Part shown: one piece after another, positions 20,163 to 28,845 of the stretch
Position numbering within the stretch: position 1 is the stretch's first letter
How the letters are laid out: the number at the start of each line of letters is the position of its first letter
Source: Flavobacteriaceae bacterium
Lineage (GTDB): Bacteria > Bacteroidota > Bacteroidia > Flavobacteriales > Flavobacteriaceae
Reading direction: 5' to 3'
Length of the DNA stretch: 64,000 nucleotides
Assembly (NCBI GenBank): GCA_018401115.1
Contig: JAGYKX010000003.1
Coordinates: forward strand, 1-64,000
Translations under genes and position numbers: made by a program
The notes under the pieces: model-generated
Seen by the model: only the letters and a program-made list of their open reading frames with translations
Databases searched by the model: none
What the model was told of the DNA's origin: nothing

Positions 20163-21194
20163 TCAATTCTTGTACTTCAAGACTTCTGAGCGGCCTTTCT
20201 TAAATATTTTATTGCTCACCGTTTTGCCTTTTCTAAGGGCTTTCTGCTCTTCAAAAGGTAAGTTGTGTACTTCTTTGCAAGCGTCTGAGCAACAGTCGTC
20301 CATAGCATTGGCACAGGTAGGACACTGAATAAATAATAGATGACAAGCCTCATTGGCGCAGTTTACGTGGGTGTCACAAGAATTTCCGCACTGGTGGCAG
20401 TGTGCAATGACCTCTTCTGAAATACGCTCTGCTCTACGGTGGTCAAAAACAAAGTTTTTACCAATGAATTTGTTTTCCAAGCCTTTGTTTTTTACCTGTC
20501 TAGTGTATTCAATAATACCTCCTTCTAACTGAAATACGTTTTTAAATCCTTTGTGCTTGTAATAAGCAGAGGCTTTTTCACAGCGAATACCTCCAGTACA
20601 ATACATGACTAAATTTTTGTCTTCTTTGTGTGCTCTAAGGTCTTCTTCTATGAGGTCTAATGAATCTCTAAAAGTATCTACATCTGGGGTAATGGCATTT
20701 TTAAAGTGCCCTATTTCACTTTCGTAGTGATTTCTCATGTCTACTAGTACCGTGTTGGGGTCTTCTATAATGTCGTTGAATCGCTCTGCATCTAAATGAA
20801 CACCAATATTAGTTACGTCAAAAGTAGCGTCATTTAAACCATCTGCCACAATCTTTTGGCGCACTTTTACCTTGAGCTTTAAGAAAGAAAAATTGTCTTG
20901 TTCAATGGCGATGTTAAGTCGGACATTTTCCAAGAAAGTAATACTGTCTAGGTGGGCTTTAAAAGCGTCAAAATGAACTGCTGGAACAGATAATTGGGCA
21001 TTAATGCCTTCGTGTGCTACATAGATACGCCCTAGCACCTCTAAGTCATTCCAATGGATAAATAAGTAATCTCTAAATAAGGAAGGGTTTCCAATCTGAT
21101 GGTAAGCATAAAAAGAGATGGTAAGCCTATCTAGGCCTGCCGCAGCAATTAAAGCTTTTCTCTCCTCAGCGCTTAAAGTATTGTACAGTTGCAT
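20163..21194 (-). CDS. trhO: tRNA uridine(34) hydroxylase TrhO (YceA family, rhodanese-related)
   Basis: Oxygen-dependent enzyme making 5-hydroxyuridine at position 34 of some tRNAs. The 343 residues have an N-terminal YceA domain (about 1-110, with YVAHEGINAQLS), a rhodanese domain (about 130-235) with catalytic YCTGGIRCEKAS, and a C-terminal cysteine-rich part (CHQCGNSC, CANEACHLLFIQCPTC, CCSDACKE) that is likely a zinc site. A -7 promoter box lies at 21228-21235 and a terminator at 20091-20119, so it is a one-gene unit. Confidence 0.93.
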   Translation of the reverse strand: MQLYNTLSAEERKALIAAAGLDRLTISFYAYHQIGNPSLFRDYLFIHWNDLEVLGRIYVAHEGINAQLSVPAVHFDAFKAHLDSITFLENVRLNIAIEQDNFSFLKLKVKVRQKIVADGLNDATFDVTNIGVHLDAERFNDIIEDPNTVLVDMRNHYESEIGHFKNAITPDVDTFRDSLDLIEEDLRAHKEDKNLVMYCTGGIRCEKASAYYKHKGFKNVFQLEGGIIEYTRQVKNKGLENKFIGKNFVFDHRRAERISEEVIAHCHQCGNSCDTHVNCANEACHLLFIQCPTCANAMDDCCSDACKEVHNLPFEEQKALRKGKTVSNKIFKKGRSEVLKYKN

Positions 21195-21227
21195 ACTATA
21201 CCAATGTTTTTAAGGGTTAAGATACTG

Positions 21228-21235
21228 CAAAGATA
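21228..21235 (-). promoter_or_regulatory. -7 promoter box of trhO
   Basis: Minus strand TATCTTTG is an exact TAnnTTTG. A TTG (21253-21255) lies 17 bases further upstream and may be the -33 half-site. The leader would be about 27 bases. Confidence 0.6.
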
Positions 21236-21290
21236 CATATTTTATTACATCCCAATTTGTAGGACTGTCTCAGTGGTTGTTTAAAAAGCA

Positions 21291-21327
21291 GGAAGATTTC
21301 CAAAAAAGTTGGAAAATTTCCAAAAAA
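21291..21327 (+). promoter_or_regulatory. Two tandem palindromic sites upstream of recA
   Basis: GGAAGATTTCC (21291-21301) and GGAAAATTTCC (21311-21321) are both GGAA-N3-TTCC palindromes, each followed by AAAAAA, so they form a 17-base direct repeat with exactly 20-base spacing. They lie just upstream of the candidate recA -33 element. This is the arrangement of a two-site operator on one face of the helix. No regulator can be named. Confidence 0.6.
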
Positions 21328-21340
21328 AATTTAAAATTTA

Positions 21341-21371
21341 TTGCTAATTGAAAAAAGTTAGCTTACTTTAG
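21341..21371 (+). promoter_or_regulatory. Candidate promoter of recA
   Basis: TTG at 21341-21343 and TACTTTAG at 21364-21371, 20 bases apart. The -7 box differs from TAnnTTTG by one base. The recA ATG is at 21391, leaving a leader of about 12 bases. Confidence 0.6.
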
Positions 21372-21390
21372 CAGTCCTAATAAAAAGATT

Positions 21391-22398
21391 ATGAGCAGCG
21401 AACAAGCATCCAAACTAAAAGCCTTACAACTCACACTAGACAAACTAGACAAGACCTACGGTAAAGGTGCCGTCATGAAAATGGGGGACAGCGTTGTCCA
21501 AGATGTAGAAGTCATTTCTTCCGGTTCATTGGGATTGGACTTGGCTTTGGGTGTTGGAGGATATCCAAAGGGAAGGGTTATTGAAATTTACGGCCCTGAA
21601 TCTTCAGGTAAAACCACACTGACGCTTCACGCTATGGCAGAAGCACAGAAAGCTGGTGGTATTGCTGCTTTTATAGATGCAGAGCACGCTTTTGACCGTT
21701 TTTACGCTCAAAAGCTCGGTGTAGACATAGACAATCTGATTATATCTCAACCAGACAATGGAGAGCAGGCGCTTGAAATTGCAGATAATTTAATTCGCTC
21801 TGGGGCTATTGATATTGTCGTAATTGACTCCGTAGCGGCCCTAACACCAAAGAGTGAAATTGAAGGAGAAATGGGAGATTCTAAAATGGGACTTCACGCA
21901 AGACTTATGTCTCAAGCACTCAGAAAATTAACAGGTTCCATTAGCAAAACCAATTGTACAGTCATCTTCATTAACCAATTGAGAGAAAAAATTGGGGTCA
22001 TGTTTGGAAATCCAGAAACGACTACTGGGGGTAATGCGCTTAAATTCTATGCTTCTATTCGTTTGGACATCAGAAGATCTACTCAGATAAAAGATACAGA
22101 CGGAGATGTACAAGGGAATAAAACAAGGGTTAAAGTGGTGAAAAATAAAGTAGCCCCACCTTTTAAAACGGCTGAATTTGATATTATGTACGGTCAAGGG
22201 GTCTCTAAAGTGGGAGAAGTCATAGACCTTGGGGTAGATTTTGAAATCATTAAAAAGAGTGGTTCTTGGTTTAGCTACGGAGACACTAAATTAGGACAAG
22301 GAAGAGATGCTGTAAAAACACTCTTACTGGATAATCCTGATTTAATGGATGAACTAGAAGGGAAAATTAAAGAAGCACTTACAGCCTTAGGGAAATAA
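21391..22398 (+). CDS. recA: Recombinase RecA
   Basis: Strand-exchange ATPase of homologous recombination and DNA damage response, 335 residues. Walker [10 protein letters not shown] (68-76), FIDAEHAFD, the Walker B block [22 protein letters not shown] and loop L2 [30 protein letters not shown]-type sequence are all present. It is short at the C-terminus, ending in KEALTALGK without the acidic tail of enterobacterial RecA. It has its own promoter and terminator. Two tandem palindromes upstream may be control sites. Confidence 0.98.
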   Translation: MSSEQASKLKALQLTLDKLDKTYGKGAVMKMGDSVVQDVEVISSGSLGLDLALGVGGYPKGRVIEIYGPESSGKTTLTLHAMAEAQKAGGIAAFIDAEHAFDRFYAQKLGVDIDNLIISQPDNGEQALEIADNLIRSGAIDIVVIDSVAALTPKSEIEGEMGDSKMGLHARLMSQALRKLTGSISKTNCTVIFINQLREKIGVMFGNPETTTGGNALKFYASIRLDIRRSTQIKDTDGDVQGNKTRVKVVKNKVAPPFKTAEFDIMYGQGVSKVGEVIDLGVDFEIIKKSGSWFSYGDTKLGQGRDAVKTLLLDNPDLMDELEGKIKEALTALGK

Positions 22399-22414
22399 TC
22401 TTCATTTTGATATG

Positions 22415-22445
22415 AAAAAAAACCAGTCAAAAGGCTGGTTTTTTT
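22415..22445 (+). terminator. Intrinsic terminator of recA
   Basis: AAAAAAAACCAG and CTGGTTTTTTT flank an 8-base loop, and the hairpin ends in seven T residues, 16 bases after the stop. Confidence 0.85.
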
Positions 22446-22529
22446 ATGGTAAAAAATGACTGAAGAAAAGCTGTAAAAATTGGGGCTAAAAAGCGTTTCA
22501 ACAGTCGCGCTCATTATTAAAGAGGACCG

Positions 22530-23264
22530 CTAAGCTTGAAGGTCTTTGATCATCTGATCCCTAACCCGATCACTAAGCGCTTTAGCCTCTTTGGGCGTCA
22601 TGTCTTTGGTGTCTATAAATTCACACACCTTTACCTTAGAAGTGCCTGGTCTTCCATGAAAAAACTCAAAAGGGAAAAGCTTTTTATGGTCGTGAAAAAT
22701 AATGGGCACCAAGGGTATTTGATGGGAAATAGCCATCTTAAAAGCACCATCCTTAAAGCGGTCTAAAACAATCTCAGGGGGTGGTACACCACCCTCAGGA
22801 AATATACAAACACTAAGTCCATTTTCTAATCGCTTTTGTGCTTTTCTATACACATCTATTCTGCTCTGGGTATTGTCTCTGTCTACCAAAATACATACCC
22901 TTTTATAAAAAAAACCAAAAACAGGAAACTGGGTCAGTTCCTTCTTTCCTACAAAGACAAATGGATGGGGGCTCAAGGCCAACATAGCCATAATGTCTAA
23001 CATAGAGGTGTGGTTAGGGGCGAGCATATAACTTTGATTAGGCTTAAAGCGTTCCGTCCATTGCACTTTTAAGGTAATTCCAATAGCAAATAAGATCGGT
23101 TTGGCCCATAAGTTTCTGGCCATCCAATAAAACTTAGGGTACCAGTCCTTTTTTAGGGTGGTGACAAAAAGTGCTGGAGAGAATATAATAATCAGTGATA
23201 CGGTGATCAAATAAAACCATACCCTATAAAATGAAATTGCTAGGTAATGAAACAACTTTTGCAT
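22530..23264 (-). CDS. plsC: 1-acyl-sn-glycerol-3-phosphate acyltransferase
   Basis: Membrane-associated acyltransferase that makes phosphatidic acid from lysophosphatidic acid. I use the ATG at 23264 (MQKLFHYLAISFY), giving 244 residues; the longer frame in the track overlaps trpS on the opposite strand. An N-terminal membrane helix (about 10-40) precedes the catalytic NHTSMLD (HX4D) and the second block FPEGGVPP, with the conserved lipid-binding region VGKKELTQFPVFG. It is divergent from trpS. Confidence 0.92.
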   Translation of the reverse strand: MQKLFHYLAISFYRVWFYLITVSLIIIFSPALFVTTLKKDWYPKFYWMARNLWAKPILFAIGITLKVQWTERFKPNQSYMLAPNHTSMLDIMAMLALSPHPFVFVGKKELTQFPVFGFFYKRVCILVDRDNTQSRIDVYRKAQKRLENGLSVCIFPEGGVPPPEIVLDRFKDGAFKMAISHQIPLVPIIFHDHKKLFPFEFFHGRPGTSKVKVCEFIDTKDMTPKEAKALSDRVRDQMIKDLQA

Positions 23265-23326
23265 GTCTTCAAATATAATGATAATATGCGGGGAGAAAAT
23301 AGGGTGATAAAAAAGTATATTTCTGT

Positions 23327-23334
23327 TACCTTTG
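23327..23334 (+). promoter_or_regulatory. -7 promoter box of trpS
   Basis: TACCTTTG is an exact TAnnTTTG match, 24 bases before the trpS ATG. The -33 half-site is not evident. Confidence 0.6.
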
Positions 23335-23358
23335 TGTTTTTGATATGTAACAACTACT

Positions 23359-24327
23359 ATGGCAAGAATTCTCACAGGAATACAAAGTACAGGCGTACCC
23401 CATTTAGGTAATATTTTAGGGGCTATAAAACCTGCAATAGAGATGGCAAAAGACACAAACAATGATTCTTTCCTATTTATTGCAGACATGCATTCGCTCA
23501 CCCAAATAAAAGACGGCGCCACGCTAAGACACAATACTTATGCCACCGCAGCTACTTGGCTGGCATTTGGTCTAGATATTGAAAAGACGGTATTTTACAG
23601 ACAGAGCGACGTACCTCAAGTCACTGAATTGTCCTGGTATTTAAGTTGTTTCTTTCCCTATCAAAGGCTCACCTTAGCCCATTCGTTTAAGGATAAGGCA
23701 GACCGCTTAGAAGATGTGAACGCTGGCTTATTCTCATACCCTATGCTTATGGCGGCAGATATTTTAGCCTATGACGCAGAATTTGTACCCGTAGGTAAAG
23801 ACCAATTGCAACATATAGAAATGACCAGAGATGTAGCCGCAAGATTTCATGCAAAATTAGGAGACACTTTTGTACTACCAGAAGCCAAAGTACAAGAATC
23901 TAGTATGTATGTTCCAGGAACAGACGGAGGTAAAATGAGTAAGAGCAAAGGCAACACTATTGATCTATTCCAATCCGACAAGGCGCTAAGAAAACAAATT
24001 ATGGGCATTCAAACAGATTCTACCCCAATGGAAGATCCTAAGGATCCAGATACCGACAATGTTTTTGCCCTTTACAAAATACTAGCCACTCCGGCGCAAA
24101 CAGCTGTAATGAGGGATAATTATACTGGAGGAAATTACGGTTTTGGACATGCCAAACAAGCCCTGTACGAATTAATACTCGATCTGTTTAACCCCGCTAG
24201 AGAACGTTTTGAGTATTTCATGAATCACACAGAAGAAATAGACAGGGCTTTGGCTATAGGAGCAGAAAAAGCAAGCCTAGTAGCCAATGGTGTGCTCACA
24301 AGGGTTAGAGAAAAAGTAGGCTATTAG
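23359..24327 (+). CDS. trpS: Tryptophanyl-tRNA synthetase
   Basis: Class I aminoacyl-tRNA synthetase, 322 residues, cytoplasmic. The HIGH-type signature is PHLGNILGAIKPA near residue 15-27, and KMSKS is present in GGKMSKSKGN near 194-203. The middle block contains PVGKDQLQHIEMTRDVA, which is specific to the bacterial TrpRS. Its -7 promoter box is at 23327-23334; plsC is transcribed the other way. Confidence 0.97.
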   Translation: MARILTGIQSTGVPHLGNILGAIKPAIEMAKDTNNDSFLFIADMHSLTQIKDGATLRHNTYATAATWLAFGLDIEKTVFYRQSDVPQVTELSWYLSCFFPYQRLTLAHSFKDKADRLEDVNAGLFSYPMLMAADILAYDAEFVPVGKDQLQHIEMTRDVAARFHAKLGDTFVLPEAKVQESSMYVPGTDGGKMSKSKGNTIDLFQSDKALRKQIMGIQTDSTPMEDPKDPDTDNVFALYKILATPAQTAVMRDNYTGGNYGFGHAKQALYELILDLFNPARERFEYFMNHTEEIDRALAIGAEKASLVANGVLTRVREKVGY

Positions 24328-24383
24328 TTTAAATATCATAGGATCTGATTTTTTCAGAAGGCATGTAATCTGAAGCGCTCATC

Positions 24384-25499
24384 TTAAATGGCCTCGTAAA
24401 ATTGGCCAGGCAAATGCCGGACGCCTCCTTTGAGCTCTAAAGTCATTAAGCAAGGATACAACACTTTTATCTCCCATTCTAATAGTCTCGCCAACTGGTC
24501 TACATGCATTTTCCCCTTCGAAAAAAGGCATTGATACAAGGTAGATTCTTCTGGGGTGAAATGGGCTGTTTTATCTTTAACGATATCTTTGGTGCTACCA
24601 ACTAAATCCATATTTAAAACGATCCCAGGCTGATCTTGCCAGTTCATACTATTGATTAAATCTCTAGAATGGGTGAGCATTTGCGCTTTTAAATGTTTAA
24701 TGAGGTCGTTACAGCCTTCACTAAAAAAGTCTGTACTTCTCCCTGGAACCGCAAAAACAGCACGATCATAGCTATTGGCTAATTGGGCAGTGTGTAAGGA
24801 GCCCCCTTTCTTAGCAGATTCCACTACAAGGGTCGCTTGAGAAAGACCTGCTATTATCCTATTTCTACTCACAAAATGGCCGGGTAAAGCATACATTCCA
24901 GAAAAGAACTCTGTATAAAAACCACCTTGTTCCATAACCTCTTTGATATAAGGGCGGTGGAGGGCTGGGTAAATTCTTTTAAATCCATGGGCCAGACATC
25001 CAATGGTTTGTAAGCCCTGTTCTGCGGCTGCTCTTTGAATCGTAATGTCTATCCCTTTGGCAAAGCCACTCACTATTACTGGGTCTAATGGCCTTATTTC
25101 CTCTATAAATTTCGCACAAAAATCTTTGCCCATACCTGTCATTTTCCGCGTACCTACAACGGCTATAATTTTTTTAGCCCCCGTATTTAAATGGCCTTTT
25201 CCAAAGAGAAGTATAGGCCCATCTGGGGCTAAAGAGAGAAAATAAGGGTAATTAGGATCTTCAAAATAAAAGGTTTGGATCTTATTGGCGATAATAAAGT
25301 CATACTCCTCAGTAGCCAATTTAAGGTACCATGCGTGCAGATAATCCGGTGGTGTTTTTGACTCTTTAACAGAAAGGACTATGCTGTTGTTTCTTGGAGA
25401 TTCAAAAAAAGCTTGTGCAGATCCATAATGAGAAATGATTTTGCGTGCTGTTTTTGCGCCTACTCCCGGGAGGGCTTGTAGGCGCAAAACTGCAATCAT
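24384..25499 (-). CDS. dprA: DNA-processing protein DprA
   Basis: DprA (Smf) binds incoming single-stranded DNA and loads RecA in transformation. The track ORF begins at 25619, but the ATG at 25499 (MIAVLRLQALPGVGAKTARK) gives the standard N-terminus with a helix-hairpin-helix; the longer form would overlap the neighbouring divergent gene. 371 residues. The Rossmann core shows VGTRKMTGMGK, VSGFAKGID, FVSRNRIIAGLS and SAKKGGSLHTA; a winged-helix tail follows (about 300-371). Confidence 0.93.
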   Translation of the reverse strand: MIAVLRLQALPGVGAKTARKIISHYGSAQAFFESPRNNSIVLSVKESKTPPDYLHAWYLKLATEEYDFIIANKIQTFYFEDPNYPYFLSLAPDGPILLFGKGHLNTGAKKIIAVVGTRKMTGMGKDFCAKFIEEIRPLDPVIVSGFAKGIDITIQRAAAEQGLQTIGCLAHGFKRIYPALHRPYIKEVMEQGGFYTEFFSGMYALPGHFVSRNRIIAGLSQATLVVESAKKGGSLHTAQLANSYDRAVFAVPGRSTDFFSEGCNDLIKHLKAQMLTHSRDLINSMNWQDQPGIVLNMDLVGSTKDIVKDKTAHFTPEESTLYQCLFSKGKMHVDQLARLLEWEIKVLYPCLMTLELKGGVRHLPGQFYEAI

Positions 25500-25613
25500 A
25501 AATACCTTAGAACGTTGCACATAGCTATTTTCTATAAGGTACGCTTTTAAAATGTTAATAAAAAATGGTCCACTCAATTTTAAAAAGCGCCAAAAAAGGC
25601 CATATTTGTAATC

Positions 25614-26573
25614 ATGCAATTAGAGAAGTACATAAGCCCATTATTATTTAGATACAACTGTGTTGTGATACCAGGTTTTGGTGCCGTTCTAACGCACGAG
25701 AAAGGTGCGAGTCACCATGAAAAAACACATACGTTTTACCCGCCAACAAAGGTGGTGTCTTTTAATGCTCAGCTTCACGTTGGAGACGGTATATTAGTTT
25801 CTCATATAGCCGCCATGCTTTCAATCACATATGAAGCTGCTTTATCCCTTGTAAAGGAAGAAGTACAATTGTGGAAATCAGAATTGAATTCTGGCCATGC
25901 GCTCGCTTTAGATGGTTTGGGTATTTTTACCCAAAACAGCGAAGCTAAAATAAGCTTTAACCCTTTTCACGAATACAACTATTTGCCTGCTTCCTTTGGA
26001 TTACAGGCGGTTAAAGTAGTTCCTACAGCCGGATTAAATCTAAGTACCCAACAATCTTCTGAGCCTGTTGTCTTTGAATTAGACCCTCAATACGCCCATA
26101 AAAATGTGGGGCAATTTAGAAAGGTTTTATTGAGATATGCTGCAACAGCTCTTATTGGTGTTAGTGGAGCGCTCAGTATGTACCAATCTTATAATGTTCA
26201 TACAGAAAATAAGAGAGTGGCCTTTCAAGAGGCGACCAAAGAAGTGGAACACAAAATCCAAGAGGCTACTTTTTTTAACAGTAGCCCTCTTTCCCTCTCT
26301 ACTTTAGAAATAAGCTTGGCCAAAAAAGAAATAGCCAAACCTTCTTTTTTTATTATTGCAGGTGCCTTCAGGGAACCTGAAAATGCGTCTAAACGCATTG
26401 CCCAACTCAAAGGAAGTGGCTATGAAAATGCCAGCTACCTGGGCCCTAACAGATATGGCTTGCACCAAGTAAGTTTTCAAGGATTTGTTTCGGAATCTGA
26501 GGCCAGGACATTCCTCAAAGAAGTTCAAGCACAGTTTGCCAAAGACGCTTGGTTGTTGGTTACAAAAAAGTAA
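25614..26573 (+). CDS. HU-CCDC81 and SPOR domain protein
   Basis: Membrane protein of 319 residues. The N-terminal half (about 1-130) has two prokaryotic CCDC81-like HU domains (start MQLEKYISPLLFRYNCVVIPGFG); a single transmembrane helix is near 170-188; the C-terminal SPOR domain (about 245-319, FFIIAGAFREPENASKRIAQL) binds denuded peptidoglycan. The topology suggests an inner-membrane protein linking a cytoplasmic HU-like part to the septal wall. The function is not established in the literature I know. It is divergent from dprA. Confidence 0.87.
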   Translation: MQLEKYISPLLFRYNCVVIPGFGAVLTHEKGASHHEKTHTFYPPTKVVSFNAQLHVGDGILVSHIAAMLSITYEAALSLVKEEVQLWKSELNSGHALALDGLGIFTQNSEAKISFNPFHEYNYLPASFGLQAVKVVPTAGLNLSTQQSSEPVVFELDPQYAHKNVGQFRKVLLRYAATALIGVSGALSMYQSYNVHTENKRVAFQEATKEVEHKIQEATFFNSSPLSLSTLEISLAKKEIAKPSFFIIAGAFREPENASKRIAQLKGSGYENASYLGPNRYGLHQVSFQGFVSESEARTFLKEVQAQFAKDAWLLVTKK

Positions 26574-26584
26574 GCGTTTCTTGG

Positions 26585-26613
26585 TTGTTTCGCCAAATCC
26601 CACCTTATCTTTG
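26585..26613 (+). promoter_or_regulatory. Promoter of the acyl-CoA thioesterase
   Basis: TTG at 26585-26587 and the exact -7 box TATCTTTG at 26606-26613, 18 bases apart; the gene starts at 26631. Confidence 0.65.
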
Positions 26614-26630
26614 CAAAACATACATACCTT

Positions 26631-27152
26631 ATGAAAGCAAAGTTCCCTTCCGAATCTAGAACCGTGATGACTGATATGGTTTTACCAAGTGAAACCAATC
26701 CTTTAAACAACCTTTTTGGCGGTGAATTGCTCGCTAGAATGGATCGAGCAGCCAGTATTGCTGCCAGAAGACACTCTAGAAGAATTACGGTAACCGCTTC
26801 AGTAAATCATGTTGCCTTTAACAGATCTGTTCCCGTAGGAAGTGTGGTGACTGTAGAAGCACATGTGTCTAGGGCTTTTAACACTTCTATGGAAGTTTTC
26901 ATAGATGTTTGGATGGAAGATAGGTTTAGTGGTGAGAAGACCAAAGCCAATGAAGCCATCTATACTTTTGTTGCAGTAGACGACACTGGGAAGCCAACAG
27001 AGGTACCCCCACTTAAGCCAGAAACCCCTTTAGAAGAGGAACGATTTGCCGCAGCACTGAGAAGAAAGCAGCTGTCTTTGGTTTTGGCGGGTAAAATGAA
27101 GCCAACAGACGCTACAGAATTAAAGGCTTTATTTATGGGAGAAAATGCCTAA
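26631..27152 (+). CDS. Acyl-CoA thioesterase, YciA-type hotdog protein
   Basis: Hydrolyses acyl-CoA to free acid and CoA; 173 residues, one hotdog domain. The N-terminal LPSETNPLNNLFGGELLARMDRAA holds the catalytic Asn and Asp residues of the family, and NHVAFNRSVPVGSVVTVEAHVSRAFNTSMEV is the hotdog core. Chain-length preference cannot be told. It meets the nucleotidase gene tail to tail, overlapping by 4 bases. Confidence 0.88.
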   Translation: MKAKFPSESRTVMTDMVLPSETNPLNNLFGGELLARMDRAASIAARRHSRRITVTASVNHVAFNRSVPVGSVVTVEAHVSRAFNTSMEVFIDVWMEDRFSGEKTKANEAIYTFVAVDDTGKPTEVPPLKPETPLEEERFAAALRRKQLSLVLAGKMKPTDATELKALFMGENA

Positions 27153-28576
27153 TCTAAAGACCGGTCACAGCCTTCATTTTCAATAGCGACTTCCTGTTTG
27201 CTTAAAAAATCTATTAAATAATCTGCCGTAGTAAAATCATAGCGCTTCAATAGTTCCTGAAAAGTGTCTGGGTTTGTATTACTAATGTAGTCGTTCACCG
27301 CTATAATCAGTTGGGTAGTGTCTGCCAATACATTGCCTCCTGGGGTGGCTCTGATCGTTATATCACTTCCCTCTCTACGTATGTCTAATCCTGCATATGC
27401 CATAGAGTATTGACTTTGAAAGAAGGTCTTAAGCGCAGAAACATTAATACTATAAGTCTCTAAGCCATTGCCAAAAGGATCAATAGTATAAATGTCATAA
27501 GGTCTAATATTTCCTTCTGCTAAATTGCCCCTTACTCCACCATAGTTTTGAATGGAAAGATCTGCACCGGTTTCCTCCAATAAAGCGGTTGTATAAAAAC
27601 AAGCCGTCTCTGCGCGATTATGGTCATGAGATGCGGTAGCTATGGAAGTATAAAACTCCGGCCTGTTGTTATAGGTTGCAATTGTGTTTGCCACAGCGGG
27701 GTCTTCTGGGTGATCTTCGCTCAAATCTATTAAAGTGTAGGCTTGGCTTACAATTTTACCCGCTGCTACCTGCAAAACCAATTTGGTAAGGTACTGCATA
27801 TGAGCACCAGACTGAATCATTGGCACCTCTCTATATACCTCATTATACAACTGATGGCTGTGCCCTCCTACGACCAAATCTACAAAAGATTCACTGCCAC
27901 TAAAAGACTGATCAATGAGTCTTTTATCTGCATCTTTACCGTAATGCGTTAGCGCTACAACCAAGTCTGCTTCTAATATCTGCTTGTTATTTCGGTAGCT
28001 TGCCACAACATTAGCCCCTTGCTGAAAAGCCAACCCGTCCATGTTTTTGGGATGAGAAAGGGGTAAATCTCCACGAGAACTATTTTCTACCACCCCTATA
28101 AAAGCAATACTAAATCCGTTTTTTTCAATAACGGCATAAGGTTCTGGCGTGTTTAATACCCCTCCAATATTCTCCACATTAGCACAAATAAAAGGAAATT
28201 CTGCTTGTGCTATTCTGCTATTTAACACTTCTTGTCCATAATCAAACTCATGATTTCCTAGTACAGAAACATCCATGCCAACAGCACTCATAACATCTAT
28301 TATTGGGCTCCCTTTTTCTGGGTGAAAATCTACAATAGGATTGCCTGAAAAAACATCTCCACCGCTCACAAAAAATACCTTATCACTCGCTTTCTTTGCC
28401 TGATCAATTAAAGGTTTCACCTTAGAGAAACGGTCTATTTTACCATGCATATCATTTAAGGCAAACAAGACAATCTCAGTAGTCGCAGTTTTTGCGTCTG
28501 TTGTTGGAGGGCTTGTAGTGTCATTACCACAAGACCACAATAAAAAGAGGAATGAGAGGGCGAGTATTTTTTTCAT
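27149..28576 (-). CDS. Lipoprotein 5'-nucleotidase/metallophosphatase
   Basis: Periplasmic or surface lipoprotein of the UshA type, 475 residues. The lipobox is FLLWSC with a signal peptide. The N-terminal metallophosphatase domain (about 30-270) has the metal ligands in NDMHGKID, GGDVFSGNP, GNHEFDYG and GGHSHQ; the C-terminal 5'-nucleotidase domain (about 295-455) has the substrate-binding NYGGVRGNL and IDPFGNGL. In many flavobacteria the two halves are adjacent separate genes; here they are one polypeptide. Likely substrates are nucleotides or sugar-nucleotides, used for phosphate scavenging. Confidence 0.88.
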   Translation of the reverse strand: MKKILALSFLFLLWSCGNDTTSPPTTDAKTATTEIVLFALNDMHGKIDRFSKVKPLIDQAKKASDKVFFVSGGDVFSGNPIVDFHPEKGSPIIDVMSAVGMDVSVLGNHEFDYGQEVLNSRIAQAEFPFICANVENIGGVLNTPEPYAVIEKNGFSIAFIGVVENSSRGDLPLSHPKNMDGLAFQQGANVVASYRNNKQILEADLVVALTHYGKDADKRLIDQSFSGSESFVDLVVGGHSHQLYNEVYREVPMIQSGAHMQYLTKLVLQVAAGKIVSQAYTLIDLSEDHPEDPAVANTIATYNNRPEFYTSIATASHDHNRAETACFYTTALLEETGADLSIQNYGGVRGNLAEGNIRPYDIYTIDPFGNGLETYSINVSALKTFFQSQYSMAYAGLDIRREGSDITIRATPGGNVLADTTQLIIAVNDYISNTNPDTFQELLKRYDFTTADYLIDFLSKQEVAIENEGCDRSLD

Positions 28577-28687
28577 GGTATAAAATTACAATATCCCATA
28601 AAAGTATTTGCGCTTAAGCACAAAAAGTGTCTGCTAAATTAGTATCAAAAAAACACCACAGCATAAAAACAGCAGTCAAATTGATGC

Positions 28688-28722
28688 AAAAAAAACCTCC
28701 ACGGCATAAATGCGGTGGAGGG
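28688..28722 (-). terminator. Terminator of the flippase-dut-DUF4292-envC operon
   Basis: Minus-strand stem CCTCCAC/GTGGAGG extended by GCA/TGC past one mismatch, followed by eight T residues. It lies 124 bases after envC. Confidence 0.8.
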
Positions 28723-28845
28723 TAAAGCATATAGTAGGTAAGTTGTTTGGGTATTATGTCTTGCTTTAATTACCAATTCAATACCCCTAAATTAAACAAG
28801 TAACCCCTACTAAAAAATACTCTCAATACAATGAGAATACTTTTT

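Noticed and set aside
23265-23534. Long N-terminal extension of plsC
   Set aside because: It runs across the trpS promoter and start on the other strand and has no PlsC similarity.
28577-28845. 268-base intergenic region as a place for a small RNA or tRNA
   Set aside because: Only the terminator at 28688-28722 is seen; there is no tRNA fold or clear promoter pair.
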